A stretch of 64,000 nt of DNA from [Anoxybacillus] calidus. Its GTDB lineage: Bacteria; Bacillota; Bacilli; Bacillales; Anoxybacillaceae. The notes under the pieces were generated by a model. The model was not told the origin of the DNA. It worked only from the letters and a program-made list of their open reading frames with translations, and ran no database searches. Location: the NCBI RefSeq assembly GCF_013760845.1, contig NZ_JACDUU010000001.1, positions 466,082 to 530,081 of the forward strand, read 5' to 3'. Made by a program: the position numbers and the translations under genes. Below are positions 1 through 8,421 of the stretch, piece after piece (positions within the stretch are counted from its first letter, which is position 1; each line of letters opens with the position of its first letter).

Positions 1-317
1 TCTTCTCTCGTTAGTAAAATTTGTCCGGTGACAATCGCAAATTTCCGAAATGCAGAAATATAGCCTTGCATGAGTATTCCTTGCCCGACAGCAGCAGCCG
101 CTTGTTTTCCTGCTGTCGTTTTCGGTCGTGAAGGATAGCCAAGCGGACCGAAACCAGCCGCGACCGCACCCGAAGAGATGAGAATGACTTCATGCCCTAA
201 CTCTTTTAAATAAGCGAGCGCTTCAACATGTTCAAAAAGTTTTTCATGAGAAAGCGTGCCTTTCTTATCGGTGAGAGAACTGCTGCCAATTTTGACGACG
301 ACTCGTTGTTTTTTCAT
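1..317 (-). CDS. proB: Glutamate 5-kinase, N-terminal part (gene runs off the left edge)
   Basis: Phosphorylates glutamate to gamma-glutamyl phosphate, the first step of proline synthesis in the cytoplasm. The minus strand reads from an ATG at 317 without a stop to the window edge, giving about 105 residues that start [17 protein letters not shown]. This is the amino-acid kinase N-terminus with the KIGSSSLT nucleotide-binding loop. Further along come the [11 protein letters not shown] loop and the AAVGQG segment, both typical of ProB. A Shine-Dalgarno site (AAGGGTGG) lies just upstream. The gene is preceded by a T-box leader, as known for proBA operons in Bacillus, so it is probably switched on when proline tRNA is uncharged. 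proA would be expected further left, outside the window. The family call is secure; the C-terminal PUA domain, if present, cannot be seen. Confidence 0.95.
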   Translation of the reverse strand, partial: MKKQRVVVKIGSSSLTDKKGTLSHEKLFEHVEALAYLKELGHEVILISSGAVAAGFGPLGYPSRPKTTAGKQAAAAVGQGILMQGYISAFRKFAIVTGQILLTRE

Positions 318-340
318 CACACCACCCTTTCTTTTAACAA

Positions 341-386
341 TAAAAAACGCTTTTTCCCCCTCCTGTAAAAGGACGGAAAAAGCGTT
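341..386 (-). terminator. Intrinsic terminator of the T-box leader
   Basis: On the minus strand AACGCTTTTTCC pairs with GGAAAAAGCGTT and is followed by a T-run. Its 5' arm lies directly after the T-box core, as required for the antiterminator/terminator switch. Confidence 0.88.
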
Positions 387-586
387 CCGCGGTACCACCT
401 TTTTTGGCGCATGCGCACCCACCTTTCGTCCCGTAACGTGGGAAAGACGGCTTATGTTTGCATAAGCGGCCATCTAGGGCAGGTTCAATCTACTTCCCGT
501 GAGGAACCTTCCAGCCTATGAGTTCCACTCTCTTGCACGTTTCATAGATTTACTAGTCCCGTACCGTTTTTATATGAGTGATTTTT
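341..586 (-). ncRNA. T-box riboswitch leader upstream of proB (proline-type specifier)
   Basis: On the minus strand the conserved T-box AGGTGGTACCGCGG lies at 400-387, followed by a strong intrinsic terminator (386-341). Upstream are Stem I landmarks: an AGTA motif, AGAGAGTGG, and a GGCTGGAAGGTTCC distal loop. The likely specifier is CCT at 483-481, a proline codon, inside GATTGAACCTG and followed by a purine. Uncharged proline tRNA would stabilise the antiterminator and allow proB transcription. The motifs are seen directly; the specifier assignment is an alignment by eye and fits the downstream gene. Confidence 0.92.
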
Positions 587-592
587 CTGAAA

Positions 593-621
593 ATTATCCA
601 TTGAAAAAGAAAATTTGTCAA
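593..621 (-). promoter_or_regulatory. Sigma-A promoter of the proB T-box leader
   Basis: Minus-strand TTGACA (621-616), a 17 bp spacer and GATAAT (598-593). It is close to perfect consensus and places transcription start near 586, just upstream of Stem I. Confidence 0.85.
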
Positions 622-784
622 GACCTATATAAAGTGAAACAATCCATTTATCTTATCCTTAATGTACGATGGCTGCAAGCAAAAAATTGCCTAATCCAAT
701 CAAAAAAACACAGAAACATGTGGTAGGAATTCTGCAAAATGAAGCGAAATGGTTGTATATTGTAAAAATTAGGGGGATTAGAAA

Positions 785-1273
785 ATGAAAAAGTTAACGT
801 TACAATTTTTTGATTATCACTCGTGGGCAAACAAACAACTGATCGAACATCTGAGCAAGTTACCAAAAGAAATAATTCATAAGGAAGTAAATAGCGTTTT
901 TCCTTCCATTTCACAAACTTTTGCTCATATGTATGTTGTCGATGAATTATGGTTTTTAAGAATAAGCGGAAAAAGTGTGAATTCGATCGAAGCGAAACCA
1001 TTTATAACAACGCAAGAAATGAATGATGCATTTACTTATTTACATAATGAGATGTTAGAATTTCTCAATCTAATAGATGATTTGGAACAACCGGTCATTT
1101 ATACGAACACAAAAGGCGAGCATTTTCGTAACAGCATCCGCGAAATTATTTATCATATCGTAAACCATGGAACTTATCATCGCGGCAATATTGCAGCGAT
1201 GATTCGGCAGTTGGGTTATCAGGGAGTATCGACAGACTATATTTATTATTTAAGGGACACGAACAAGGAATAG
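785..1273 (+). CDS. DinB-family metal-binding four-helix protein
   Basis: A 162-residue DinB/YfiT-like protein. The family folds as a four-helix bundle with a three-histidine metal site; members include thiol transferases and damage-inducible proteins of unknown activity. Residues seen here are H48 in the SISQTFAHMY helix and H128/H132 in HGTYHRGN, the canonical triad spacing, with the usual RGNIAAMIRQLG tail. A purine-rich ribosome site (AGGGGG) sits 8 bases before the ATG. No partner gene is adjacent; methionine gamma-lyase follows after more than 400 bases. A second DinB gene lies at 8422. The family call is solid, but substrate and thiol cofactor cannot be read from sequence. Confidence 0.85.
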   Translation: MKKLTLQFFDYHSWANKQLIEHLSKLPKEIIHKEVNSVFPSISQTFAHMYVVDELWFLRISGKSVNSIEAKPFITTQEMNDAFTYLHNEMLEFLNLIDDLEQPVIYTNTKGEHFRNSIREIIYHIVNHGTYHRGNIAAMIRQLGYQGVSTDYIYYLRDTNKE

Positions 1274-1339
1274 TATGATGACCAGAAAATGAATTCAAGC
1301 TATTCTTGGAGAAATGCTAGCTATTAATAAACATGGTTT

Positions 1340-1600
1340 TTGAGTAGAGTGATTTAACATTTTTCCGGGAAGTCTCCCTCCCCTAAGCGAAGTGTTGGTG
1401 GGAGAGGTTCATCGGAATGGTTATTATATTTATTCCATTTTGCTTGAACTACTCCCGCTGAACCCCCTTACAGGTCGTTTGAAGTAGGAGATTCTTGGGT
1501 AATCCCTTCTATTGAAGGGAAGTTGACCAAGCGACTCCTGCTGTTCCGCTTGTTTGAAACTGATTCATCTCCCATTTACTCGCTCATGCATGTTGAAGTA
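1340..1600 (-). mobile_element. Probable relic of an IS200/IS605-type right end (omega-RNA-like)
   Basis: The gap 1274-1700 holds no gene. On the minus strand it contains two tandem blocks shaped like the 3' ends of IS605/TnpB elements: GAATCTCCTACTTC, then a G-rich stretch, GGGAGTAG and a terminal TTCAA (near 1445), and AACCTCTCCCACC with AGGGGAGGGAGACTTCC (1405-1365). A short perfect hairpin, CCCTTCTattGAAGGG, lies at 1505-1520. IS605 right ends are cleaved after TCAA-type tetranucleotides and encode the guide RNA scaffold. No transposase remains here. This rests on resemblance only. Confidence 0.4.
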
Positions 1601-1700
1601 TCTTCATAAAGCATAATTTTTAGAAAACGCTTACAAACGAAAGTTATGTAGCGTATACATAACATATAAGGGGGTATTTTTTACAAATAGGGGGATTTTC

Positions 1701-2882
1701 ATGAGTTATGAGGAAAAACAATTCGAAACGTTAGTCATTCATCATGGCTATGATACAAAGCAACATCTTGGCAGTTTGGCGGTGCCGATTTTTCAAACGT
1801 CGACGTTTACATTTGACACCGCTGAACAAGGAGAGGCTCGTTTTGCAGGACAAGAGGGAGGCTATATTTATTCAAGGCTTGCCAATCCAACTGTAAGGGC
1901 GCTTGAAGAGAAAATGGCGTGTTTAGAAAGTGGCGAGGCAGCGCTTGCGTTCGGTTCGGGGATGGCAGCGGTATCCGCTGTATTGCTTACTTTGACAAAA
2001 GCGAACGATCATATAATTTGTCCGCAAGGAGTATACGGCTGCACGTTTGGTTTATTGCAGTTTTTAAAAAAGAAATATAACATTTCGCATGATTTTTGTT
2101 TGATGGAAACAGAAGAAGAGATTTGTCGTCTCATTCGTCCAGAAACGGTTTGTCTTTACGTAGAAACACCGATTAATCCAACGATGAAACTCATCGATTT
2201 AGAAATGGTCGTCAAGGTAGCTAAAGAGTATGGGATTAAAGTAGTTGTCGATAATACGTTTTGTTCTCCATATTTACAAAAACCGCTGGCGCTTGGATGT
2301 GATGTCGTCGTCCATAGCGCGACGAAATATATTGGCGGTCACGGTGATGTCGTCGCTGGCATTGCGGTTGGTAGTAAGGAGTTTATGGAGGAGGTGGCAA
2401 AGACAACGCAAAAAGATATTGGTGGGATTATCTCTCCATTTGATGCTTGGTTATTATTAAGAGGACTGAAAACATTGCCAGTGAGAATGGATCGTCATTG
2501 TGCAAACGCAGAAAAAATAGCACAGCTGTTAAAAGAGCATCCGCTCGTATCTAACGTCTATTACCCGAACGATCCAGACAATCCGGATTATCCAATTAGC
2601 CAAAAACAAATGAAGCTTGGCGGCGGTCTCGTTTCTTTTGAAGTGAAAGGCACAAAACAAGATGTGCAACGCTTTTTAAATCGCCTCCAACTCATTAAAA
2701 TTGCAGTAAGTTTGGGGGATACGGAAACACTTATTCAACATCCTGCTACAATGACTCATGCCGTTGTACCAGAAGATGTAAGAAAAAACATGGGCATTAC
2801 TGATCAACTTATTCGCTTATCCGTTGGTCTCGAAGCCTGGGAAGACATTTGGCAAGACTTAGAGCAGGCGTTCAATGGATAA
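1701..2882 (+). CDS. Methionine gamma-lyase (PLP-dependent trans-sulfuration family)
   Basis: Likely cleaves L-methionine to methanethiol, 2-oxobutyrate and ammonia. The 393 residues match the full Cys/Met-metabolism PLP family: YSRLANPT near 57-64, the pyridoxal lysine K209 in SATKYIGGHGD, and D184 in VVVDNTF. Residue C114 in VYGCTFGLL corresponds to the tap-loop cysteine characteristic of methionine gamma-lyases, whereas cystathionine synthases and lyases usually carry glycine there. This favours the lyase call over cystathionine gamma-synthase or O-acetylhomoserine sulfhydrylase. An AGGGGG ribosome site precedes the ATG. The gene stands alone with no S-box or T-box seen upstream. A cystathionine gamma-lyase function remains the main alternative. 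Confidence 0.82.
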   Translation: MSYEEKQFETLVIHHGYDTKQHLGSLAVPIFQTSTFTFDTAEQGEARFAGQEGGYIYSRLANPTVRALEEKMACLESGEAALAFGSGMAAVSAVLLTLTKANDHIICPQGVYGCTFGLLQFLKKKYNISHDFCLMETEEEICRLIRPETVCLYVETPINPTMKLIDLEMVVKVAKEYGIKVVVDNTFCSPYLQKPLALGCDVVVHSATKYIGGHGDVVAGIAVGSKEFMEEVAKTTQKDIGGIISPFDAWLLLRGLKTLPVRMDRHCANAEKIAQLLKEHPLVSNVYYPNDPDNPDYPISQKQMKLGGGLVSFEVKGTKQDVQRFLNRLQLIKIAVSLGDTETLIQHPATMTHAVVPEDVRKNMGITDQLIRLSVGLEAWEDIWQDLEQAFNG

Positions 2883-2937
2883 CTATACACAAAGAACTGT
2901 GACAGCCTATCACACAACGTCTAAAGGGGATTGTGTT

Positions 2938-3218
2938 ATGCAGGAGCATTTGTTTCTTCCACATCTCGAAAAAAGTAGATTAAAAGAGAGAAAGATTTCA
3001 AGAGGAGCCAAGAGCTAAAAAAGTGCTCTTTCATTTGTACGGTCGTTTCGGGGAATATTTCAAAATGTCGAATCAGTCCAATCCGTAACAAGCAAAAAGC
3101 ACTAAAGCTACAAGAGGATCATTCTGTTGATCATGATCGGCTCTCTCATATTTATCTCAAAGAGAAAGAGTATGCGAAAGCGGCTTGCTATTTTCATCAA
3201 GCACTTATAACTTCGTAA
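2938..3218 (+). pseudogene. Remnant of a TPR-containing protein
   Basis: The gap 2883-3477 contains broken reading frames rather than a gene. From the ATG at 2938 comes MQEHLFLPHLEKSR and a stop. Another frame gives LFHLYGRFGEYFKMSNQ. A further frame gives DHDRLSHIYLKEKEYAKAA and YFHQALITS ending at 3218. The pattern IYL-KEYAKAACYFHQAL matches a tetratricopeptide repeat, as in Rap phosphatases and HTH-TPR regulators. At least two frameshifts or stops separate the pieces. The parent family beyond 'TPR' cannot be decided. Confidence 0.5.
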
Positions 3219-3477
3219 ATGAAACGCAGAGGGAATATACAAAAGCTTCTATATCAATCCATTATAGAAAAAGTAAAGCAGGATATAAACATCAAGCAAA
3301 ACCATTTTAAAGTGGACGGGTGGCGATACTTCAATCAGTAGTATCACTTTTTAACAAACAGAAGGATGCAGGGGAGAAGTGAAAGGGGAGTCTATTTGTT
3401 CTGAAGGCATTATTGATCAAAAATGAAATAAAGATTTCAATGGAAGTCCATTTATTTACGAGATGCGAGGGATTTGT

Positions 3478-3765
3478 ATGATGAACTTATTGATTGTTGG
3501 AATAGTATTGTTTGGATTAGTCGTTTACTCCATAAGTCGTATTCATTTTATGCGGAAGTGGGCTTTACTTTATACTACGTTTACAAATGAGGATTATTTT
3601 CAAATTGCCTCGAAATTAGATCGTAATGGTATCCGATACACTACAAAGATCCGGGTAGATTTCAGAGGTTTCTATAGAACAGTTACCGATCATAAACAAA
3701 TTGATATTTATGTCAAAAAAGAAGATGAATATAAGGCTGTCAAGGCTTTGAGGAAAAATAGATAA
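3478..3765 (+). CDS. Small membrane-anchored hypothetical protein
   Basis: A protein of about 95 residues with one N-terminal membrane segment (LLIVGIVLFGLVVYSI) and a basic, soluble C-terminal part. The tail contains YFQIASKLDRNGIRYTTKI and IDIYVKKEDEYKAVKALRK, a beta-alpha-beta rhythm like the DUF2007-type putative signal-transducing fold; this is a weak analogy. I chose the ATG at 3478 because GCGAGGG lies at normal distance before it; an in-frame ATG at 3463 would overlap that site. It is flanked by gene debris on the left and a convergent small membrane gene on the right. Function unknown. Confidence 0.55.
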   Translation: MMNLLIVGIVLFGLVVYSISRIHFMRKWALLYTTFTNEDYFQIASKLDRNGIRYTTKIRVDFRGFYRTVTDHKQIDIYVKKEDEYKAVKALRKNR

Positions 3766-3872
3766 ACAGCGTCTCAATAGCACACAGTGAATGAATGACA
3801 TTAGTGAAAGAAGACGTTATAAAAAATACTGTCAAAATTTTAACTTTTGTCTACTCTGTTTTTGTATGATAT

Positions 3873-4187
3873 CTAAACAAAATAATTTTTGTAATAAATG
3901 AAAGTGACGATGAGCGAGATAATGGTATATATGATAGCAATGTAAAAGACGATTGAAGGAGTAAACAACGGTTTTTCTTCATCCATCTTTATTCCTGTAT
4001 AAGACTGAATGTTTAAACGAGTTAAATTGGTGGTAAACCCGCCTGAGGAATTAAAAAACTTTATTACAAACGCCAACCCTATGAAAAAAGAATATTCTAT
4101 AAAATCGGCGTTAAAAAATAAACTTACTCCCCAGTTAACGAATGCAATGATTCCCAATGTTAACAAAGAAAAAGCGATTTTCTTCAT
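3873..4187 (-). CDS. Hypothetical small membrane protein (three predicted membrane segments)
   Basis: A 104-residue minus-strand protein beginning MKKIAFSLLTLGIIAFVNWG. Hydrophobic segments lie near residues 4-24, 30-45 and 78-98. A polar stretch around residues 48-75 (SSGGFTTNLTRLNIQSYTG) probably faces outside. The start has a good AGGGAG ribosome site 6-7 bases upstream. It resembles short Bacillus membrane proteins of unknown role; no catalytic motif is visible. It is convergent with the preceding gene and alone on its strand. Confidence 0.6.
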   Translation of the reverse strand: MKKIAFSLLTLGIIAFVNWGVSLFFNADFIEYSFFIGLAFVIKFFNSSGGFTTNLTRLNIQSYTGIKMDEEKPLFTPSIVFYIAIIYTIISLIVTFIYYKNYFV

Positions 4188-4622
4188 GATGGCTCCCTCT
4201 TAAAGCTACTGTTTTTGTATGTTTACGGTGATTTTTTCAAAATGTTTCAACATATCTTTTGTTAAGCAAACAGAAGGAGTATCGAGTTTCAAAGCGAATG
4301 AATTTAGAAGGTTAACATGAGTTCAAGACATTTAGTGTTTAGTAACTAAATAAGAAATATAAGCAGTTTGTTTAAAATCGATAAAAATGTTTTAAATGAC
4401 TAAATATCTCCTGTTATTTTACATGAACAGATGGATGTTTTTTAATCTTCTGAACCGTCCTTCTGTTAGCTGTGTTGAAAAAAGTTCATTTTCTTGTTCA
4501 GAGAAGAAGGAGAGAAATGAATTTTAGTGAATATATGTTCCAACGACATTGCGATATAGGGAGACGACAAGATCATGGAAACGATTCGAATCATGAAAAT
4601 CGTTTCCAATGATGAAACATAA

Positions 4623-4843
4623 CTACGCTCATTAGACAAGTTGATGCGCGTGCTTTGTTCGACGAAGTGGTGTGCTTTCAATCGTTTGCTTGAAAGAATG
4701 AAGGCAAAAGACATGAACAAGCACCTTTCGTACCGATCTCGCTCAATAAACGATATGACGAAGACACGGTCTTGCTGGCACAAATGCTGATAATCAGTAG
4801 GCGGAACGAAACAACGCCGATATCTTGGCATGATGTTACGTAA
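4623..4843 (+). pseudogene. Frameshifted N-terminal remnant of an IS200/IS605-type TnpB
   Basis: Within the gene-less stretch 4188-5138, one frame reads LDKLMRVLCSTKWCAFNRL followed by LERMKAKDM. After a frameshift near 4733 the next frame reads ISLNKRYDEDTVLLAQMLI to a stop at 4843. Together they match the start of IS605 OrfB/TnpB proteins, which typically read FxSxxRxAFNRLLEG followed by LNSRYxxDAxLxAQ. The RuvC catalytic core is absent. No other gene is supported between 4188 and 5138. The family assignment is from memory of the motif. Confidence 0.55.
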
Positions 4844-5138
4844 AATCCAGAACTTCCAACAAGAGAATGAATGGTCATTATGGAATGTGTTGCATAAAAT
4901 CTGTTGACTCCATTAATATCAAATTCAACTGAAGGAGGTGTCATCCTGGATTACTAAAATTTTGTCATGGACTGGAAAGCCTGTCGTTAACAGAGAGACG
5001 ACGAGATGTCTTTCACAGCCGATGATAAGGGGCTTCCATTCCTGATGGAACTTAGGCGATACTTAAGCGGCAGGCGGTGTTTCCTGGTTCCATCGCGTTT
5101 TGTAGATGTTTATAGATTTTAGTAACCAGGAGAGGGTT

Positions 5139-6356
5139 GTGACTTTTATTCAAAAAGGGACCAAAGAATATCGACAGGCAAGCTTTTCGTTATTTCTTGG
5201 AGGTTTTTTGACGTTTGCGCTCCTTTATACAACACAACCACTGATGCCGATTTTTGCCCAAGAATTTCATGTCTCGGCTCTAGTAGCCAGCTTAAGTTTA
5301 TCTGTATCTACGGGGGTGATGGCTATTGTCATGTTAATTGCCGCTACTGTATCGGATGCGATGGGGAAGAAGCAGGTCATGGTGATTTCCATGTTTTTCA
5401 CTGCCGCTCTTAGTTTGTTGACTGCACTCAGTCCAAATTTTATGACCCTTGTAATAGTTAGGTTATTATTAGGATGTTTTATTGCAGGAGTTCCTTCGAT
5501 TGCCATGGCATATGTTGCAGAAGAATTCAATCCAAACGGAATCGGTAAGATTATGGGACTTTATATAAGCGGAACAAGCATAGGAGGAATGGCGGGAAGA
5601 ATTATAACGAGTGTACTTACAGACTTGTTTAATTGGCGAATCGCTTTAACTACAATAGGAATATTAGCGCTGATTTTAAGTATAATGTTTTGGCTTACTC
5701 TTCCCGTACCTCGTAATTCTGTGAAAAAGACGTTGGACTGGAGAATGGCATGGGGAGTTTATAAAGTACATATCGTTAATAAAAGTTTGATGGGCCTAGT
5801 GATGCTCTCGTTTTTGCTAATGGGAAGTTTTGTCACACTATATAATTATATAAGCTTCCTTCTAGCAGAACCACCTTATGGATTAAGCCAAACCATCATT
5901 GGCTTTATTTTTATCGTATACATATGTGGTACATTTAGCTCAATTTATATGGGAAAAAAAGCAGACCAATATGGATATTCCTTGATTTTGAAAATTTCAA
6001 TCGGAATCATGATGAGCGGAGCCTTCCTAACGCTAGTTCCTTCGTTAATTGGAAAAATCATGGGGATGGCCATCTTCACATTCGGTTTCTTTGCCAGTCA
6101 CTCAATTGCCAGTGCCTGGGTCGGAGACTGTGCCAGAAATCACAAAGTACAAGCTTCATCTCTTTATCTGCTTTTTTATTATCTTGGTTCAAGTTTTGTC
6201 GGATCATTTGGTGGTTATTTTTGGTCACACTTTCATTGGATTGGCGTTATTTCGTTAATCTCCGGTCTATTAATCTTCGGATATCTACTTGTTTTATTAG
6301 CCCAAAAAAGGGAATCAGCTAGCACCCCGATGGAAGTAAACATGAATAAGAATTAA
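5139..6356 (+). CDS. MFS transporter, YnfM-like
   Basis: A 12-helix major facilitator of about 405 residues in the inner membrane, of the YnfM/arabinose-efflux-like group (family knowledge); the substrate is unknown. Near the N-terminus FALLYTTQPLMPIFAQEF is typical of this subfamily. The loop 2-3 signature is DAMGKKQVM, a match to the MFS G-x-x-D-R-x-G-R-K region. I prefer the GTG at 5139, because AGGAGAGG lies right before it and homologues start (M)TFIQKGTKEY; an ATG at 5106 in the same frame would add 11 residues. It is a single gene with gene debris upstream and VanZ downstream. Confidence 0.82.
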   Translation: MTFIQKGTKEYRQASFSLFLGGFLTFALLYTTQPLMPIFAQEFHVSALVASLSLSVSTGVMAIVMLIAATVSDAMGKKQVMVISMFFTAALSLLTALSPNFMTLVIVRLLLGCFIAGVPSIAMAYVAEEFNPNGIGKIMGLYISGTSIGGMAGRIITSVLTDLFNWRIALTTIGILALILSIMFWLTLPVPRNSVKKTLDWRMAWGVYKVHIVNKSLMGLVMLSFLLMGSFVTLYNYISFLLAEPPYGLSQTIIGFIFIVYICGTFSSIYMGKKADQYGYSLILKISIGIMMSGAFLTLVPSLIGKIMGMAIFTFGFFASHSIASAWVGDCARNHKVQASSLYLLFYYLGSSFVGSFGGYFWSHFHWIGVISLISGLLIFGYLLVLLAQKRESASTPMEVNMNKN

Positions 6357-6555
6357 GAATCTGTTACTTCTAAAGCTCTGTAATTGGTTTTGTGCCTGTA
6401 CTTTATGCGTCAAATACTGTAGTTGTAAAAAATAAAGAAATTGTTGAAGTTGATAGATGATAAAAAATGATAATGAATATGTATGATTTCACTAGTTTTT
6501 CATTTATTTTACATTTAATATAAAAAATAGATATAACTATTTTGGAGGAATATAA

Positions 6556-7101
6556 ATGATTCAATTATGGAGTATATTTGGCGATGTTGTTCCGTTGTTT
6601 TTGGTTATTGTGCTAGTGGTTGTTCCTTTATCGATTTGGTATTTTCACAACAAAAAGGCCGGATGGAAACAATGGTGTAAAAAAATTGCATTATCGCTGA
6701 CGATGATCGCGATATTATTGATTACCATTTTCCCGCTTTATTACTCACCAGAACAACCGAGAGTACTTAATCTTATTCCGTTTGTCGGAATGTATAACCT
6801 TGTCTTTTACTCGGTTGATATAACGGTCCCGATTCGGAATATTTTGTTTAATATATTGCTGTTTGTTCCGTTTGGCTTTTTTCTCTCATGGAATAAAAGC
6901 CGTCGGATTATCGTAACGGGTTTACTTTTCTCATTGTTGATTGAAGTACTTCAATATGTTTTCCCAATAGGACGCTCAGCGGACATTGATGACGTCATTT
7001 TGAATACACTAGGAACGTTTTTAGGGGTTGTCTTATGGAAAGTCTCGACAAAATATAAAGATCAATGGCGGGGTCTGCATAATGAGAAGGATACAGCATG
7101 A
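6556..7101 (+). CDS. VanZ-family membrane protein
   Basis: A 181-residue protein with about four to five membrane segments. The family signature is seen in NILLFVPFGFFLSW (residues about 97-110) and GRSADIDDVILNTLGTFLG (about 139-157), the conserved D-x-x-D-x-x-x-N-x-x-G block. VanZ proteins were first found beside glycopeptide resistance genes, where VanZ gives low-level teicoplanin resistance, but most chromosomal copies have no known role, and no van genes are near. The start has a strong TTGGAGG site. The gene appears monocistronic. Confidence 0.85.
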   Translation: MIQLWSIFGDVVPLFLVIVLVVVPLSIWYFHNKKAGWKQWCKKIALSLTMIAILLITIFPLYYSPEQPRVLNLIPFVGMYNLVFYSVDITVPIRNILFNILLFVPFGFFLSWNKSRRIIVTGLLFSLLIEVLQYVFPIGRSADIDDVILNTLGTFLGVVLWKVSTKYKDQWRGLHNEKDTA

Positions 7102-7266
7102 TACGATTTTTCACTTACCTATTTGAGTGTTCTGAAATATACATGTGGTTACAGAAAGTGTTTGATGGACAGGGATGCTAGCGAATAATCTAAATATCGT
7201 AAAGAATGCGGATTTTATGATTATATGGAATCATAGAAAAGCAAGAACAATTAGGGAGAGAAAAAC

Positions 7267-7881
7267 ATGAAGAAACATAATGAAATGAATATTTACGAAT
7301 TAAAAAATGATTTATCATTAGAAGCTCACTTAGGTTAACCTGTGTTTATTGCTGGTATTTTATTTTGGTTGTTTGTTGGAATTTGCAGTTTCTTTTTACC
7401 TCAAGAGACGTTGGTATGGCTTTACTTGTTTGGAATTGGAGCGATTTTACCTTTAGCCATTCTCATTTCAAAAATATTAAAAATTAACTTTTTAGCTGCT
7501 CACAATCCGTTGTCAACCGTTGGCGAATTAGTAGGAGGTGTGCAAATTTTCTTTGCGCCTATTGTCATTATGGTTGCCTATCACCAACCGGAATGGATGC
7601 CTTTTGTCATCGGTGTTCTAACGGGAGCACATTTTCTTCCATATGTTTGGATATACGATGCGAAAATTTACTTATTCCAAACGATGACAACCGTAATTGT
7701 TTCATCGGTTATTGGCATTGGATTTATGGATCAATCATTTCACCTTACTCCATTTGCTTTAAGTGTTGTCTATATGATTACGGCTATTTTACTGATTCGT
7801 AAACATCGCACAATCGTTCGAGATAAAGAAGAGGTTGCAAACGCTTCAGTTATAATGCAGAAAGAATTTACGAATCAATAA
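7267..7881 (+). pseudogene. DUF7010-like membrane protein interrupted by an in-frame TAA
   Basis: A strong ribosome site (AGGGAG) precedes the ATG at 7267, which reads MNIYELKNDLSLEAHLG from its second methionine and then meets TAA at 7336-7338. The same frame continues without another stop to 7881 through about 180 residues with five or six membrane segments, including PLAILISKILKINF and GAHFLPYVWIYDAKIY. These are typical of the DUF7010 family, whose members normally begin with the N-terminal segment seen before the stop. A GTG at 7342 could give a shortened product, but no ribosome site precedes it. Nonsense mutation or sequencing error are both possible. Confidence 0.7.
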
Positions 7882-8421
7882 CTATGAGGTTAAAGAAGAA
7901 GAGATTGACAAAATGATCCCTGATGTATGAAGCAAGGATATACCTGTTCTTCCTACAGAGCAAAAGTGATGATAGGCTTAACAAAAAAATAGAGCACCTT
8001 AGAAGTTAGGTTTCTATATGTGCTCCGTTTTATGTTCTGAAATATCTAGAATAGGGTACGGTAAAGAGAGTTTCTTTGGAATAGGTGAGCGACTTGTTGC
8101 ATAAGGTACCTCTAGTAAAGAAAATTGGTTGATGTGTTGAAACACAATATCTCCCTTGGAATCTTATTTTTAGTCACTGTATATAATTTTCAAAAAGGGT
8201 GTTTTTTGTTTTTGTTATGTGTTTTGCAACATGTTCATAATCGGAGAATACGTTGATGAACGAAATTTCTATAAAAATTTCTTCTTAGAGATAAGCGACA
8301 GGCAAGTTATTTGAACAATGGAAGTCAAAAAAGAACACAGGTTTTAAAATAATAGGAGGGATGTGGGGATTCCAAAAATTCAGTGAAATGATCATATATT
8401 ATAAAATTGAGGAGGACTATT
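7882..8421. other. Gene-less gap with one hairpin
   Basis: No coding frame is supported. A hairpin with GAGCAC/GTGCTC arms near 7992-8024 followed by a T-containing tract (CGTTTTA) may end the 7267-7881 transcript. The rest is AT-rich with no recognisable motif. Confidence 0.4.

Noticed and set aside
648-1001. 117-residue minus-strand frame opposite the first DinB gene
   Set aside because: It lies mainly antisense to the DinB gene, has no ribosome site and reads as low-complexity F/L/S-rich text typical of an antisense shadow.
4466-4944. Overlapping minus-strand frames of 121 and 88 residues
   Set aside because: They lie opposite the TnpB remnant, have no ribosome sites and no recognisable motif; the plus-strand relic explains the sequence better.
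6556-7101. VanZ protein as part of a glycopeptide resistance cluster
   Set aside because: No vanRSHAX-type genes are present; lone VanZ-family genes are common on Firmicutes chromosomes.
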